NCBI GenBank assembly: GCA_030431355.1
Contig: JAUIJG010000004.1
Location: forward strand, 1 to 31,254
Source: a bacterium
Lineage (GTDB): Bacteria; Cyanobacteriota; Vampirovibrionia; Obscuribacterales; Obscuribacteraceae
Direction of reading: 5' to 3'
DNA: 31,254 nt
The notes under the pieces were generated by a model, which worked only from the letters and a program-made list of their open reading frames with translations, made no database searches and was not told the origin of the DNA. The translations under genes and the position numbers were made by a program. Of this stretch, positions 6,921 through 15,541 are shown piece after piece. The stretch's first letter is position 1; every line of letters starts with the position of its first letter.

Positions 6921-9143
6921 TCAGGTGGAGGAGTTGACCACCTTGAGCGCTTTTGATTTTGAATCGACGATGAAAACGGTCTTTCCGTCCTGGCGCTGAT
7001 AGGTTAGATCAAGGCGGTACTTGCCGAATCGTAGATTGTGCACCTTCACCGTTCCCATCCATTCAGGTATGGAGGGGTTCGATATCAGAACCGAATTGCT
7101 ATCTGCGTCGTAGCTTATGCCCAGGCAAGCTGCGATGATTTGCAGCGGTGCTCCGGCAGACCATGCCTGGGGTGAACAGGAGATCGGATAGTTGATCGGT
7201 CCTTCCCTGGTGTCGCTGGCGAAGCCACAGACAAGCTCGGGTAGGCGACCGTCCGGACGATACTCTGCCAGGCTGACCAGAGCGCTGAGAATGGTGTGAG
7301 CTGCGGAAGTTTCACCGAAAGGAGTCTGTTCGGAATGACTCATGCCGTCAACAATCATGGCGTTATCATGGGGCCAGATAGAGCCGTTGTGATAGCTCAT
7401 GGGGTTGTAGGCGCTCTCTTTGGAGGAGAGGGTTCTGATGCCCCAGTTTGAAAGCATGTCTTCTTCCATAAGCCTTTCTGTGACGCGCTTCTCCTGGGTG
7501 ATCGAGAGGAGGCCCGTCCCGATTAGATGGCCCGGATTGCTGCTCACCACATCGCACTGACGTTTCGCTCCATCAAGTGCCAGGGCAGGGAAATCTTTCT
7601 CCTTCATCCAGAAATCTTTCTGGAAGCGTCTTCTTAGAGTTGCCGCCAGGGTTTTGAGATTAGCGGCTCTCTTTCCGCGCTTGAGGCTTCTGGCTATTCT
7701 CTCACAGCCTTTGAGAGCGGCGTAGAGATAGCCCTGGGCTTCGACCAGCGCGATTGGCGCCATGGCAAGCTCCGCCGAAGAGTAGGTAATCGAATCGAAG
7801 GAGTCTTTCCAGCCCTGGTTGGAGAGGGCTGTGGTGTTGCCGGTGCCACCATAGGTGAGATATCCCGAGGCTTCTGTTTCTGCTTTCAGGTAGTCCAGGG
7901 CAGCCTCAACGTTTGGCCAGAGCCTACGGGCCAGCTCCATGTCGCCGGACCATTCTACATAACGGCTGAAGAGCATGAGCCAGAGGGGAGTGGCATCCAC
8001 CGTTCCGTAATAGGGAGAGAAGGGAGTTTCGCCAACCCTTGCCATTTCGCCGAGTCTCAGCTCGTGCATGATTTTGCCCGGCTTCTCCTCTTTGTATGGG
8101 TTGTGTTCTTTACCCTGGTTATGGGCAAGATTAACCACAACATCCCTGGCAGTCTCCGGCAAAAACGGCAATATTTGCATCGCCGCAATCGCCTGATCTC
8201 GACCGAAAGCACAGGCAAACCAGGGCAATCCTGCTGCCAACGCTGTCCCTCCAGGAACCGGTTGTTGCAGAATGAACAGGTCTAAAAACGCCTGGTCGAT
8301 GAGACGATTCAGTTTGCTGTTCTCCGTCTTAATGGAGACCGCTTTACCGAGCCAGTCGGAGAATTGCTTTCTGGCATGCTCCTTAGCGTCATCGAATCGA
8401 CCTGGGGCTATTCTTCTTTTGGTCTCCCTGGCCACAGCCGTTCGGATTGTGATGTCCAGCTCCCGAGATTGACCCGGATTGAGTTGGACAGGAATCCTGA
8501 GCATGCCGTCTGCTGAGTAGGTGAAATCCAGGCGGCTGCGAACATCCACCACGGTTTGCATAGGGATGCCGTCGACACCGGTGTAGGAGAGTTTGATGCG
8601 CTTTCCGGCCGGGCTGTTTTTGGTTTTGCCCAGTCTGGTGAGGGAAGGCAGCTCACGCCTGCCTTCTTTGGCTCTGCGCGTTCCCCTTACTTCAAAAATA
8701 TCGACGAAATCGCCACTAAATGCGATGGCAAGTTCAAAGTCCACGGGAGCTGGGTTGTAGTTTTTTACCGTAACCTTCTCATGGACATGGGCATCCAGAA
8801 CGATCTGTCTTCTGACCATCACGGACTGCTCTTGCATGCAGTTCGTTGTCTGGTTGCCGTAAACAAAATCAGCTTCGAAACCAGCCGTGACGTTTGATGA
8901 AAGCAAACGCAGGCTAGTTCCGTTGACGAACATATTCCAGTGATCCAGGAATCGAGTGTCGTCCCGGTAGAGTCCGAAAGGTGCTCGAACACCGCTGGCA
9001 GGGACAAGACCATTCTGGTCCATGACCAGGAAATGGCGACCATTCTTAATCACCAGCCGGTCTTGATCGGGATTGTCCGCCTTAAACGTATCTCCGTCGT
9101 AGAGTCTTGCTACGACCTCCGTTTCCAGGGTAGCGTTATCCAT
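6921..9143 (-). CDS. Glycogen debranching-type enzyme (amylo-alpha-1,6-glucosidase family)
   Basis: A 740-residue soluble enzyme of the bacterial glycogen-debranching-like family, which hydrolyses alpha-glucosidic branches with a six-hairpin (alpha/alpha)6 barrel. The N-terminal beta domain (about 30-240) begins NGRHFLVMDQNGLVPASGV and carries the FGLYRDDTRFLDHW signature of the GDE N-terminal module. The barrel (about 270-680) contains LPWFACAFGRDQAIAAMQ, GWKDSFDSI, YHNGSIWPHDNAM (NGSIWPHD at 586-593) and LPELVCGF, all characteristic blocks with the expected acidic residues. A short C-terminal beta region follows. Length and motif order are normal and there is no signal peptide, so the substrate is probably intracellular glycogen or a related storage or compatible-solute glucan. 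It appears to be a single-gene unit. Exact specificity cannot be read from sequence. Confidence 0.88.
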   Translation of the reverse strand: MDNATLETEVVARLYDGDTFKADNPDQDRLVIKNGRHFLVMDQNGLVPASGVRAPFGLYRDDTRFLDHWNMFVNGTSLRLLSSNVTAGFEADFVYGNQTTNCMQEQSVMVRRQIVLDAHVHEKVTVKNYNPAPVDFELAIAFSGDFVDIFEVRGTRRAKEGRRELPSLTRLGKTKNSPAGKRIKLSYTGVDGIPMQTVVDVRSRLDFTYSADGMLRIPVQLNPGQSRELDITIRTAVARETKRRIAPGRFDDAKEHARKQFSDWLGKAVSIKTENSKLNRLIDQAFLDLFILQQPVPGGTALAAGLPWFACAFGRDQAIAAMQILPFLPETARDVVVNLAHNQGKEHNPYKEEKPGKIMHELRLGEMARVGETPFSPYYGTVDATPLWLMLFSRYVEWSGDMELARRLWPNVEAALDYLKAETEASGYLTYGGTGNTTALSNQGWKDSFDSITYSSAELAMAPIALVEAQGYLYAALKGCERIARSLKRGKRAANLKTLAATLRRRFQKDFWMKEKDFPALALDGAKRQCDVVSSNPGHLIGTGLLSITQEKRVTERLMEEDMLSNWGIRTLSSKESAYNPMSYHNGSIWPHDNAMIVDGMSHSEQTPFGETSAAHTILSALVSLAEYRPDGRLPELVCGFASDTREGPINYPISCSPQAWSAGAPLQIIAACLGISYDADSNSVLISNPSIPEWMGTVKVHNLRFGKYRLDLTYQRQDGKTVFIVDSKSKALKVVNSST

Positions 9144-9534
9144 TTACTATCTTCCGGTAGTTTTTTGTTTTGGTTGAGTTAAAAAATCGGTTGTCGAAAA
9201 CGCATTGCCGGGGCAACGCGATAAGCAAAAGTTAAGTGGAGCTATTCGAAGTCAGAGAGAGCTGTTCTTCTGTAGAAGTTATGGTAGGGGTTATTCTTGA
9301 ACCCTAACAAAAAAGCTCAGTGAGCTTTCAATAGAAAAAGTATTTGACATTGTTCTTAATAACTGAATAAAGTGAATCTCTTTTATTTCTTTGATGTCAG
9401 GAGCTAGCGCAGCCTTTTAAGGCCTGAAAGATTCGGGAAAGAAAGGTCTTTTACTTGGTGTTATATATAGTATCGTAGTGGGTCGCTGATTTCTTCAGGC
9501 AATGCTTTGAACGTTCTGTCGTCAAGCGTTTTGC
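9144..9534. other. Intergenic region with terminator and shared motifs
   Basis: A 391-nt gap between two minus-strand genes. It holds the terminator of the upstream aminotransferase unit, a plus-strand TTGACA-N18-TAAAGT promoter-like pair at 9344-9373 with no plus-strand gene behind it, the 8-mer GCTAGCGC (9403-9410) and GGTGTTATATATAGT (9457-9471). Both of the last two motifs also occur, in the same order, in the 5.8-5.9 kb intergenic region. Confidence 0.45.
9309..9328 (-). terminator. Intrinsic terminator of the aminotransferase operon
   Basis: On the minus strand, AAAGCTCA (9328-9321) pairs with TGAGCTTT (9319-9312) around one central base; practically this is a 6-bp stem with a short loop. 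It runs into six T (9314-9309), placing it downstream of the aminotransferase gene ending at 9535. Confidence 0.75.
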
Positions 9535-10890
9535 TTAATTAGATATAGCTGCCAGTACCTTGTCAAAGGCTTTTTCCAGGCGTAAGAACAATTCGTCAAG
9601 CTCCTCTTCTGTTGAGACAAATGGCGGTGCCACGATTATATGATCTCCCCGATTGCCATCCAAAAATCCTTTGCCTGGATAGACTAGAACACCTGCTCTG
9701 GCGGCTTCAGAGGCAACTTTTCCTGAGAACACCAGCTCCTTTTCGAAAGGAGTTTTGCTCTCTTTATCTTTGACGAATTCTATTCCGGCAAAAAATCCTT
9801 TACCTCTGATATCCCCTACAAATGGATAGTTTTTAAACCCTTCGAGCCGTTTGAAAAACGATGATTGGGCGGCTTGAACTCGTTTCACTAGATTGTTTTT
9901 GTCTAGATATTCAAGCACAGCCAGACCGGCAGCAGAGGCGACAGGATGACCGTTATAAGTATACCCATGCTCAAATGTGCCACTGTTATTCTTGAAAGCT
10001 TCAACGATCTCTTCGCTGGCAAGCACCGCGCCCAGGGGCTGATATCCTGCTGCCAGTCCTTTGCCCAGAACTATCATGTCGGGAATAACATTCCAGTGTT
10101 CGATTGCAAAAGTGGTGCCGGTTCTGCCAAGTCCTACCATGACTTCATCCACGAGCATGAGAATTCCGTACTTCGAGCAGATTTCTCTGATTCTTGGCCA
10201 ATAAGTTTCCCCTGGAACGGCTGCTCCCAGCGAGGCTCCGGAGATGGGTTCTGCTATGAACGCGGCTATGTTCTCTTCTCCGTATAACAAAATAGCCTCT
10301 TCCAGCTCATCTGCAAGGGAGATGCTGCACTGCTCTTTAGAGCATGATCCAGGGCCATAACAGCAGCGGCACCTGTATCTATAATCCGCTGGTATCAGAG
10401 TTGGTGGTTTCAACAGAGAAAGATAAGGCTTTCTTCTGGCTGGGTGGCCTGTGGCAGAAAGAGCGCCGATGGTCGCTCCATGGTAACTTTGCCTTCTAGA
10501 AATTATGATGTTTCTGCTGTGCTCTCCTCTCTGTACGTAGAAAGCCCGAGCCATTTTCAGGGCAGTCTCCACGCTCTCCGAACCGCCCGAGGTTAGATAG
10601 ACTCGCCCGTTTTTGAAATTGGATGGAGCCATGGAGTTTAGCTTTTCGGATAGTTTCAATGCCGGTTCCGACCAGAACTGGGAAGTGTGGGCATAGGCCA
10701 CTTTCTTGACCTGTTCTATCACAGCCTCTTCTATCTCCGGAACACCATGGCCGATATTTGTGACGATGGCGCCACATGATCCGTCAAAGTAATCTTTACC
10801 CTGTTTGTCTATCAACCATACGCCCCGGGCTGACTTCACAATCGGACAGTCTCTATTAAATGTTCTCGGGAAAAAATAGTTCACTGACAT
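9535..10890 (-). CDS. Class III PLP-dependent aminotransferase
   Basis: A 451-residue fold-type I, class III (omega) aminotransferase transferring an amino group between an omega-amino compound and a keto acid. It is of normal length. Visible motifs are TSGGSESVETALKMAR (100-115), the YHGAT loop, IAEPISGA (212-219), LVDEVMVGLGRTG (246-258, with the PLP-binding D248) and VLGKGLAAGYQPLGAV, in which K277 is the predicted Schiff-base lysine. An unusual insertion-like stretch at 170-190 has five cysteines (C174, C176, C177, C183, C188). The preceding CMD-family gene ends 14 nt upstream, so both are probably co-transcribed. The start ATG 10890 lies near the family's usual N-terminus. Substrate (beta-alanine, polyamine, GABA or other) cannot be told. 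Confidence 0.88.
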   Translation of the reverse strand: MSVNYFFPRTFNRDCPIVKSARGVWLIDKQGKDYFDGSCGAIVTNIGHGVPEIEEAVIEQVKKVAYAHTSQFWSEPALKLSEKLNSMAPSNFKNGRVYLTSGGSESVETALKMARAFYVQRGEHSRNIIISRRQSYHGATIGALSATGHPARRKPYLSLLKPPTLIPADYRYRCRCCYGPGSCSKEQCSISLADELEEAILLYGEENIAAFIAEPISGASLGAAVPGETYWPRIREICSKYGILMLVDEVMVGLGRTGTTFAIEHWNVIPDMIVLGKGLAAGYQPLGAVLASEEIVEAFKNNSGTFEHGYTYNGHPVASAAGLAVLEYLDKNNLVKRVQAAQSSFFKRLEGFKNYPFVGDIRGKGFFAGIEFVKDKESKTPFEKELVFSGKVASEAARAGVLVYPGKGFLDGNRGDHIIVAPPFVSTEEELDELFLRLEKAFDKVLAAISN

Positions 10891-10904
10891 ATCCTTCTTA
10901 GATC

Positions 10905-11465
10905 TTAGAACGCGGGAAGTTCAGAGTTTGGAGCCGGTACGTCGAATCCATTGATAACAAAGGCAAGAAGTTGATAGAAGCCGGCTATGGCGTAAAGTTC
11001 GATGATCTCTTCTGTGGAAAACTTTTCTGCCAGCTGCTTGTAAAGCAAGTCTGGAACCGTTTTTTCTGATAGGAGGGAGCGAATGCACTCAATGGTGAGC
11101 TTTTCTGCTTGTTCAAGTTCGGTCTCTTTGCCGGCTCTCAGGTACTCGATGGCCTCTTCTCGGCAGCCTTCCTCTCTTGCTATCGGTTCGTGGATAATCC
11201 ATTCGAAGGGACAATTTCCTTCCACGGCAGCTGTCAAAATAGCCAGCTCTCTAAAGGCGCCCGGGAGCTTGCCCTGAAAGCGGAGATATTCTCCCACCGA
11301 TTGGATTCTATCGGCTAGTTGGGGGCTGTGCAGGAGGGCTGAATAAGGACCCCATACGCCGCCTCTAGTTTGCTCTATCTGATCAAATATTGCTTTACCT
11401 TCCTGGTCAAGGTCTTTTCGTTCGACTCTGGGAATTCTTCTTGGATGTGTGTAAGAGATGCTCAT
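10905..11465 (-). CDS. Carboxymuconolactone decarboxylase (CMD) family protein
   Basis: A 186-residue, all-helical CMD/AhpD-fold protein. The core FRELAILTAAVEGNCPFEWIIHEPIAREEG (about 81-110) matches the CMD family block in which an E/Y-W-x-x-H segment lines the active site. The CxxC pair of the peroxidase-type (AhpD) members is absent: a single Cys precedes PFEW, so thiol peroxidase activity is unlikely and a decarboxylase-like or unknown role is more probable. It is first of two genes with the aminotransferase 14 nt downstream, which hints at a shared small-molecule pathway. No membrane segment or signal is visible. Confidence 0.8.
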   Translation of the reverse strand: MSISYTHPRRIPRVERKDLDQEGKAIFDQIEQTRGGVWGPYSALLHSPQLADRIQSVGEYLRFQGKLPGAFRELAILTAAVEGNCPFEWIIHEPIAREEGCREEAIEYLRAGKETELEQAEKLTIECIRSLLSEKTVPDLLYKQLAEKFSTEEIIELYAIAGFYQLLAFVINGFDVPAPNSELPAF

Positions 11466-11601
11466 GGCCTTGTTTTAGTGGTCCGGGGTAAACGGTTCTG
11501 CCTTATTTTAGGATTGTGGAAAAGAATAGCAAATCTAGTCCATTGACTGTTGTCTGTTTTTGAAGAGTCATAAATACTAAAGGTAATAGTAGAAGCATCC
11601 T

Positions 11602-11633
11602 AAAAACACTGAATCAAAAAAAAATGATTCAGT
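11602..11633 (-). terminator. Terminator downstream of 3-hydroxybutyrate dehydrogenase
   Basis: A perfect 9-bp stem (ACTGAATCA 11608-11616, TGATTCAGT 11625-11633) with an eight-A loop on the plus strand. On the minus strand it is followed by G and five T (11606-11602). It is 24 nt past the stop of the dehydrogenase gene. Confidence 0.75.
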
Positions 11634-11656
11634 AAATAAAAGATTGAGTGTTATTC

Positions 11657-12451
11657 CTACTGACTGGTCCAGCCACCATCTGCGGTGAGACTATTGCCGG
11701 TAATGTTGGCGGCCGCGTCACTGGCTAAAAAGACAGCCATGGCGCCCAGGTCGTCCACCTCGGTAAATCTCAAAGAGGGTTGCTTCTCCGCTAAAAGTTT
11801 GCGGGCAGCGTCCTCCTGGGAAATGGATTCTCTTGTTGCCAGGTCTGAAATTTGAGCTTCCACCAGAGGGGTTCTTACCCAGCCAGGGCAGATAGCGTTG
11901 ACCGTTATGTCTTCTTCCGCTGTCTCCAGGGCAACTACTTTGGTGAGACCAATTACTCCATGTTTGGCGGCCACATAAGCTGCTTTATTCTTGGAGGCTA
12001 CCAGACCGTGGGTGGATGCGATGTTGATAATCCGGCCCCATCCTCTTTTGCGCATAACAGGCAAAGCTGCCTGAATAGCGTGGAAGCAGGAGCTCAGGTT
12101 GATGCCTATTATGGCATCCCATTTTTCTTTCGGGAATGATTCCACCGGGGCAGTGTGCTGAATTCCGGCATTGTTTACCAGTATGTCGACGCCGCCGAGC
12201 TCTTCGGTGGTGAACCGAATCAGCTCACCTATTTGATCCGGGTCCAGCATGTTGGCAGCATGGAATCGTGCTCTCGTTTGCAATTCCTTTTCCAGGGAAG
12301 ATGCAATCTGTCTTCCTTCTTCAGGATCTTTTGTCAGTCCGTTTAGAACAATGTCGCAGCCGGCACCGGCAAGCATTTTGGCTATACCAAAACCAATTCC
12401 GCTGGTGGAACCGGTGACGACTGCGACTTTTCCTTTAAGCGTATTACTCAT
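11657..12451 (-). CDS. bdhA: 3-hydroxybutyrate dehydrogenase (SDR family)
   Basis: A 264-residue short-chain dehydrogenase that interconverts D-3-hydroxybutyrate and acetoacetate with NAD(H), in polyhydroxybutyrate and ketone-body use. Seen directly: the Rossmann glycine motif GSTSGIG (14-20), NNAG (93-96), catalytic S146, and Y159-x3-K163 inside AAYVAAKHGVIGLTKVVALE. The INIASTHGLVASKNKAAYVAAKHG block and NAICPGWVRTPLVEAQI are hallmarks of the BdhA subgroup. I chose ATG 12451 rather than 12493 because it starts directly at the fold (MSNTLKGKVAVVTG) and gives the typical family length. It is separately terminated from the next genes, so likely a single transcription unit. Confidence 0.9.
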   Translation of the reverse strand: MSNTLKGKVAVVTGSTSGIGFGIAKMLAGAGCDIVLNGLTKDPEEGRQIASSLEKELQTRARFHAANMLDPDQIGELIRFTTEELGGVDILVNNAGIQHTAPVESFPKEKWDAIIGINLSSCFHAIQAALPVMRKRGWGRIINIASTHGLVASKNKAAYVAAKHGVIGLTKVVALETAEEDITVNAICPGWVRTPLVEAQISDLATRESISQEDAARKLLAEKQPSLRFTEVDDLGAMAVFLASDAAANITGNSLTADGGWTSQ

Positions 12452-12518
12452 GAGTCTCGTTAGATTTCCTGGAAGTAGCCTGAAACTCGACAATCATACA
12501 CTCTTTTAATCGCTTCTC

Positions 12519-13391
12519 TCAGGCGTTGCAGAAGCGACCGTTTGCACGGGCTTCCTTGATAACGCCGTCGGCGATTGCGTGTCCGTTTTCCACCATTCTT
12601 TCCATGGTCTCTTTGGAGAGTCCATTGTTGAGGGCGGCAACGTAGGGAAGACCGGTCTCGATGACCAGGTGCTTCTCTTCGTCGACGTAGCGATGGTTTC
12701 CTGCCAGAGGGAAGCAAAGCTCCCGGAAGTGGAAATACAGGTCGAGGGGCGTCTTTGCCTCTCGCGGCAGCTGGGTTGCCGGCCGGAACTTGCTGACGAT
12801 GCAGGGACCCTGGCTGAACTCGGTGGGGCTGTAGTGGTAGATTGCCCCATCGATGAGCAGTTTCGGTCGCCCATCGCCGTAGTGCCAGACCGGTTGGTAG
12901 ACACCAGGCACAGACCCGGAGGCGGCCAGAGCGTCGGACAGCTCGTAGTCGGTACCCTGGAAGATCACCGGTTCATGGGTGAATACATCGCAGGCGACAA
13001 TCTTGAGACTCGGATTGGGCTTCAGTCCATACTCCTTGACCAGTCGGCGGAACATGGGCTTGAGCGAGTAGATGCCACCGATGGAAATGGCAAGGGGATC
13101 AGACAGGGTGACGGCTTCGGCAAGGGTGCCGAGGTCCTCGCGCTCGTCGGCGAGCTTGAGGAAAGCCTTCACCATCTCCTCCGGGCTGAATCCGTTGGAG
13201 AGGAAAGCTGCTGCCAGACTTCCTGCGGAGACACCGACAATTTCGTCGAAGCCGATGTCGTTTGCGTTGAGGGCGCTGATAACACCGCAGTGGTGGAAGA
13301 TGTTCCAGCCGCCTGCGCCGAGAATCAGGGGGGATTCGCTGGTGCTCACACATTTGCCGGTGGCACCAGGAAGAAGTTTTAATTGGGTCAT
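12519..13391 (-). CDS. Patatin-like phospholipase
   Basis: A 290-residue patatin-fold lipid acyl hydrolase with a Ser-Asp dyad. The oxyanion loop is GAGGWN (25-30), somewhat divergent from GGGxRG; the nucleophile elbow is GVSAG (53-57, Ser55); and the second catalytic residue is D181 in IDGAIYH. The central part includes a long acidic loop region (about 75-110). There is no signal peptide or transmembrane helix, so it is probably cytoplasmic or peripheral. The start has GGAGG about 7 nt upstream. It is 48 nt downstream of the rhomboid gene on the same strand and is likely co-transcribed, pairing a lipase with an intramembrane protease. Codon use is markedly GC-rich compared with the dehydrogenase gene that follows. 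Confidence 0.88.
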   Translation of the reverse strand: MTQLKLLPGATGKCVSTSESPLILGAGGWNIFHHCGVISALNANDIGFDEIVGVSAGSLAAAFLSNGFSPEEMVKAFLKLADEREDLGTLAEAVTLSDPLAISIGGIYSLKPMFRRLVKEYGLKPNPSLKIVACDVFTHEPVIFQGTDYELSDALAASGSVPGVYQPVWHYGDGRPKLLIDGAIYHYSPTEFSQGPCIVSKFRPATQLPREAKTPLDLYFHFRELCFPLAGNHRYVDEEKHLVIETGLPYVAALNNGLSKETMERMVENGHAIADGVIKEARANGRFCNA

Positions 13392-13439
13392 CTTGTAACC
13401 TCCATATAACTAGGTTTAGCTTAAGCCGACCCTTTCGAA

Positions 13440-14096
13440 TCAGCCTTTAACTGCTCTCCCCGACTTCTTCTGGTGAATGACGGAGAGTAAGAACCCGGCA
13501 GCAAAGCCGCCCAGGTGGGTGAGGTAGGCGACGCCGGTGGTACTTGTGCCGACCAGCTCCTGGAAAGCTCCCTGGAACTGTCCCCACAACCACATGCCGA
13601 TCACCACCGTACCCATGAGGGTGAAGGAGCTGACCGGGATTTTGCGGAAGAAGAGAAGCACAATGAAGGCTCCGCCGACACCGGCCACAGATCCACTTGC
13701 TCCGATTACTCCGCCGTAGGAGGCGAAGTTGAAGAGGTAGTGGAAGAGTGCCGCCAGAAATCCGCACAGCAGGTAGAATCCCAGGAAATTTCCAGGACCC
13801 ATGCTCTTTTCCACATAGCTTCCGAAGAGAATCAGAATCGCCATGTTTGAAAAGAAGTGCATGATTCCGCCATGCAGGAATTGATACGTCAGCGCGGAGA
13901 TCAGGCTGTAGCCGATTCCTGTTGGGCTCAAGCCGAAGAGACCGTCTGTCAGTCTCTGGGGCAGGAACCCGAACCAGTACGTCATGGTACCGTCGCCGAA
14001 GACAAACTCGATGGCAAAGGTTGCGAACAGAATCACCACATTTGCCGTGAACAGTGCAGGAATCACGCGGGATTCCTGGGTTATCTGCGTTTCCAT
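13440..14096 (-). CDS. Rhomboid family intramembrane serine protease
   Basis: A 218-residue polytopic membrane protein with about six hydrophobic helices. Rhomboid hallmarks are all present: HGGIMHFFSN (75-84, giving H75, H80 and N84), the serine motif GASGS (Ser134), and the catalytic histidine H194 in YLTHLGGFAAGF. A dyad protease cutting transmembrane substrates is therefore expected. The length is typical of the minimal bacterial rhomboid core, with no extra cytoplasmic domain. It is first in a two-gene unit with the patatin-like gene. A 570-nt divergent region separates it from the CYTH gene. Confidence 0.93.
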   Translation of the reverse strand: METQITQESRVIPALFTANVVILFATFAIEFVFGDGTMTYWFGFLPQRLTDGLFGLSPTGIGYSLISALTYQFLHGGIMHFFSNMAILILFGSYVEKSMGPGNFLGFYLLCGFLAALFHYLFNFASYGGVIGASGSVAGVGGAFIVLLFFRKIPVSSFTLMGTVVIGMWLWGQFQGAFQELVGTSTTGVAYLTHLGGFAAGFLLSVIHQKKSGRAVKG

Positions 14097-14669
14097 TGGA
14101 GTGAAGCTCCGTTATGAACAGCTGCGTGTGTTCGATGGAAGATTCAGGTTGGACGAGTCGTCTACAGAGAGTCTGGAGTACAGACCCTGTCATAGGTAAT
14201 ACAAAGCTAAAGAGAAGTTTCTGGTTGCTGAACGACTCGTTAAATCAAAACAAAATTTCAATGGAACAATCTAAACAAAGCACTTTTTAGTTTGAATATG
14301 AAAGCCTTGAGCTAACTTTACAAGCCTTATCTTTTTGACCCGGCGTTTAATCTAAGTCAGCAATATCGTAGCTATTCAGCCGTTTCCAGCGAATTTGCTT
14401 TTTGCAGAAATATAAACAGGTGCACGGAATCAAACAAAATTGCTGTGATTTTAGTGATTGATACAGCTCCGCTAGAGGGCAGGCTAAAATTCAGCTAAAG
14501 CTATACTATCTCTTTTGTTGCGTGGTCTTGACAATGTATGGTGATAAGTATCTCTTATTCCCTTTTCTGAAATTCTAAGGAGCGCCTCTAGCTTAACTTT
14601 CCGCCAAAACCACTATAATTTCCCTGTTCGTCATCGACGTCAGGTTTTTTACGGGGTTTGGAAATTAGC
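14097..14669. other. AT-rich divergent intergenic region
   Basis: A 573-nt gap between the rhomboid (minus) and CYTH (plus) starts, presumably holding promoters for both. A TTGACA at 14528-14533 faces the CYTH gene, but its best -10 candidate (TATCTC at 14549) has a short 15-nt spacing. No RNA gene or repeat is recognised. Confidence 0.3.
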
Positions 14670-15323
14670 ATGAGACTTCTGCTGGGAATTTTTGTCTGGT
14701 TACTCAAGAAACTCGGCTTTGAGCCATTGAAGCAATCAGTCAAAAGTTCCCAGTTTGAGGTGGAGCGAAAGTTTCGTCTCAAGGATTCGGAACGGGATAT
14801 GATGCCACAGCTCTTGAAGAAGTCCGGGTTTAGTTATCGCGAAGAACAGTTCATGACTGACACCTTCGTTCCTGCCTCGGACCCATCGGAGCTGATCAGA
14901 ATAAGAGACTTGAGAGTAGCTGAAAAGACAACTTCCATACTGACCCTGAAACGTTGGATTGAAGTCGACGGCGAACGAGTGCGTCAAGAGCGAGAAACAG
15001 AATCGCTTGACCCCGTAGCCCGTGACTGCATCCTGGAGATGGGTTCTCGCTTAGCGAAGGACGCCCTACCGACCCTCTCGAAAGAGCGGGTTGAATACGG
15101 TGGCGTCAGGAATGGCAGAGCTGTCACAGTCACTCTCGATACCGTGGACGGTCTTGGTGCATACTCAGGCTCGTACATGGAAGTAGAGGTTCTTGCTGGT
15201 CGTGGCGACGAAGTAAGTCAGGCTCTTGAACTAGTGGATTCCATCGCGTTTGAACTCCTCGGAGAACAGCGTGAAACCAGTCCATCCTACCGGGACATGA
15301 TGAAAGAGTCTCGGTTGAACTAG
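14670..15323 (+). CDS. CYTH-domain phosphatase-like protein
   Basis: A 217-residue protein of the CYTH/triphosphate tunnel metalloenzyme superfamily (CyaB, thiamine triphosphatase, polyphosphatase-type hydrolases). The signature ExExK is seen as E30-V-E-R-K34 in FEVERKFRL. Later strands bear alternating charged residues typical of the tunnel: LIRIRDLR, LTLKRWIEVDGERVRQERE, VTLDTVDGLGAYSGSYMEVEVL. A hydrophobic N-terminal stretch (1-19) precedes the domain and could be an amphipathic or membrane-associating helix. ATG 14670 is preferred to TTG 14658; neither has a strong ribosome-binding site. It stands alone between the rhomboid and the Clp cassette. The substrate cannot be deduced. Confidence 0.8.
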   Translation: MRLLLGIFVWLLKKLGFEPLKQSVKSSQFEVERKFRLKDSERDMMPQLLKKSGFSYREEQFMTDTFVPASDPSELIRIRDLRVAEKTTSILTLKRWIEVDGERVRQERETESLDPVARDCILEMGSRLAKDALPTLSKERVEYGGVRNGRAVTVTLDTVDGLGAYSGSYMEVEVLAGRGDEVSQALELVDSIAFELLGEQRETSPSYRDMMKESRLN

Positions 15324-15423
15324 GTAAATAAGTAAGTCTGTTTGGTCTAAATCGCTAAACCCTTCGAATCTTGTAACTGTAGTTCGTGTAACGAGTAAAC
15401 CTTCGTTCCGCGTTAGTAAACCA

Positions 15424-15523
15424 GTGCTCGTCTAGCCAATGCACGGCTACTCGAGCACGAGTCCTGGTGCGTGATGATACGTGCCTGTGGCTTTTTTTTT
15501 AACCGCCGGAAATATATGCCGGC
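15424..15523 (+). promoter_or_regulatory. Structured leader or attenuator upstream of the AAA+ gene
   Basis: A two-tier hairpin (GTGCTCG 15424-15430 with CGAGCAC 15452-15458, inner TAGCC 15433-15437 with GGCTA 15445-15449) is followed by a T-tract (about 15492-15500). A second 5-bp stem (GCCGG 15505-15509 with CCGGC 15519-15523) comes just before the AAA+ start at 15542. It could terminate the CYTH transcript or act as a conditional attenuator of the Clp cassette. Confidence 0.5.
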
Positions 15524-15541
15524 AGAAATCGAGAAATAACC

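Noticed and set aside
9344..9373. TTGACA-N18-TAAAGT as a promoter on the plus strand
   Set aside because: No plus-strand gene lies behind it for several kilobases; kept only as a possible start of an antisense or non-coding transcript and not listed as a feature.
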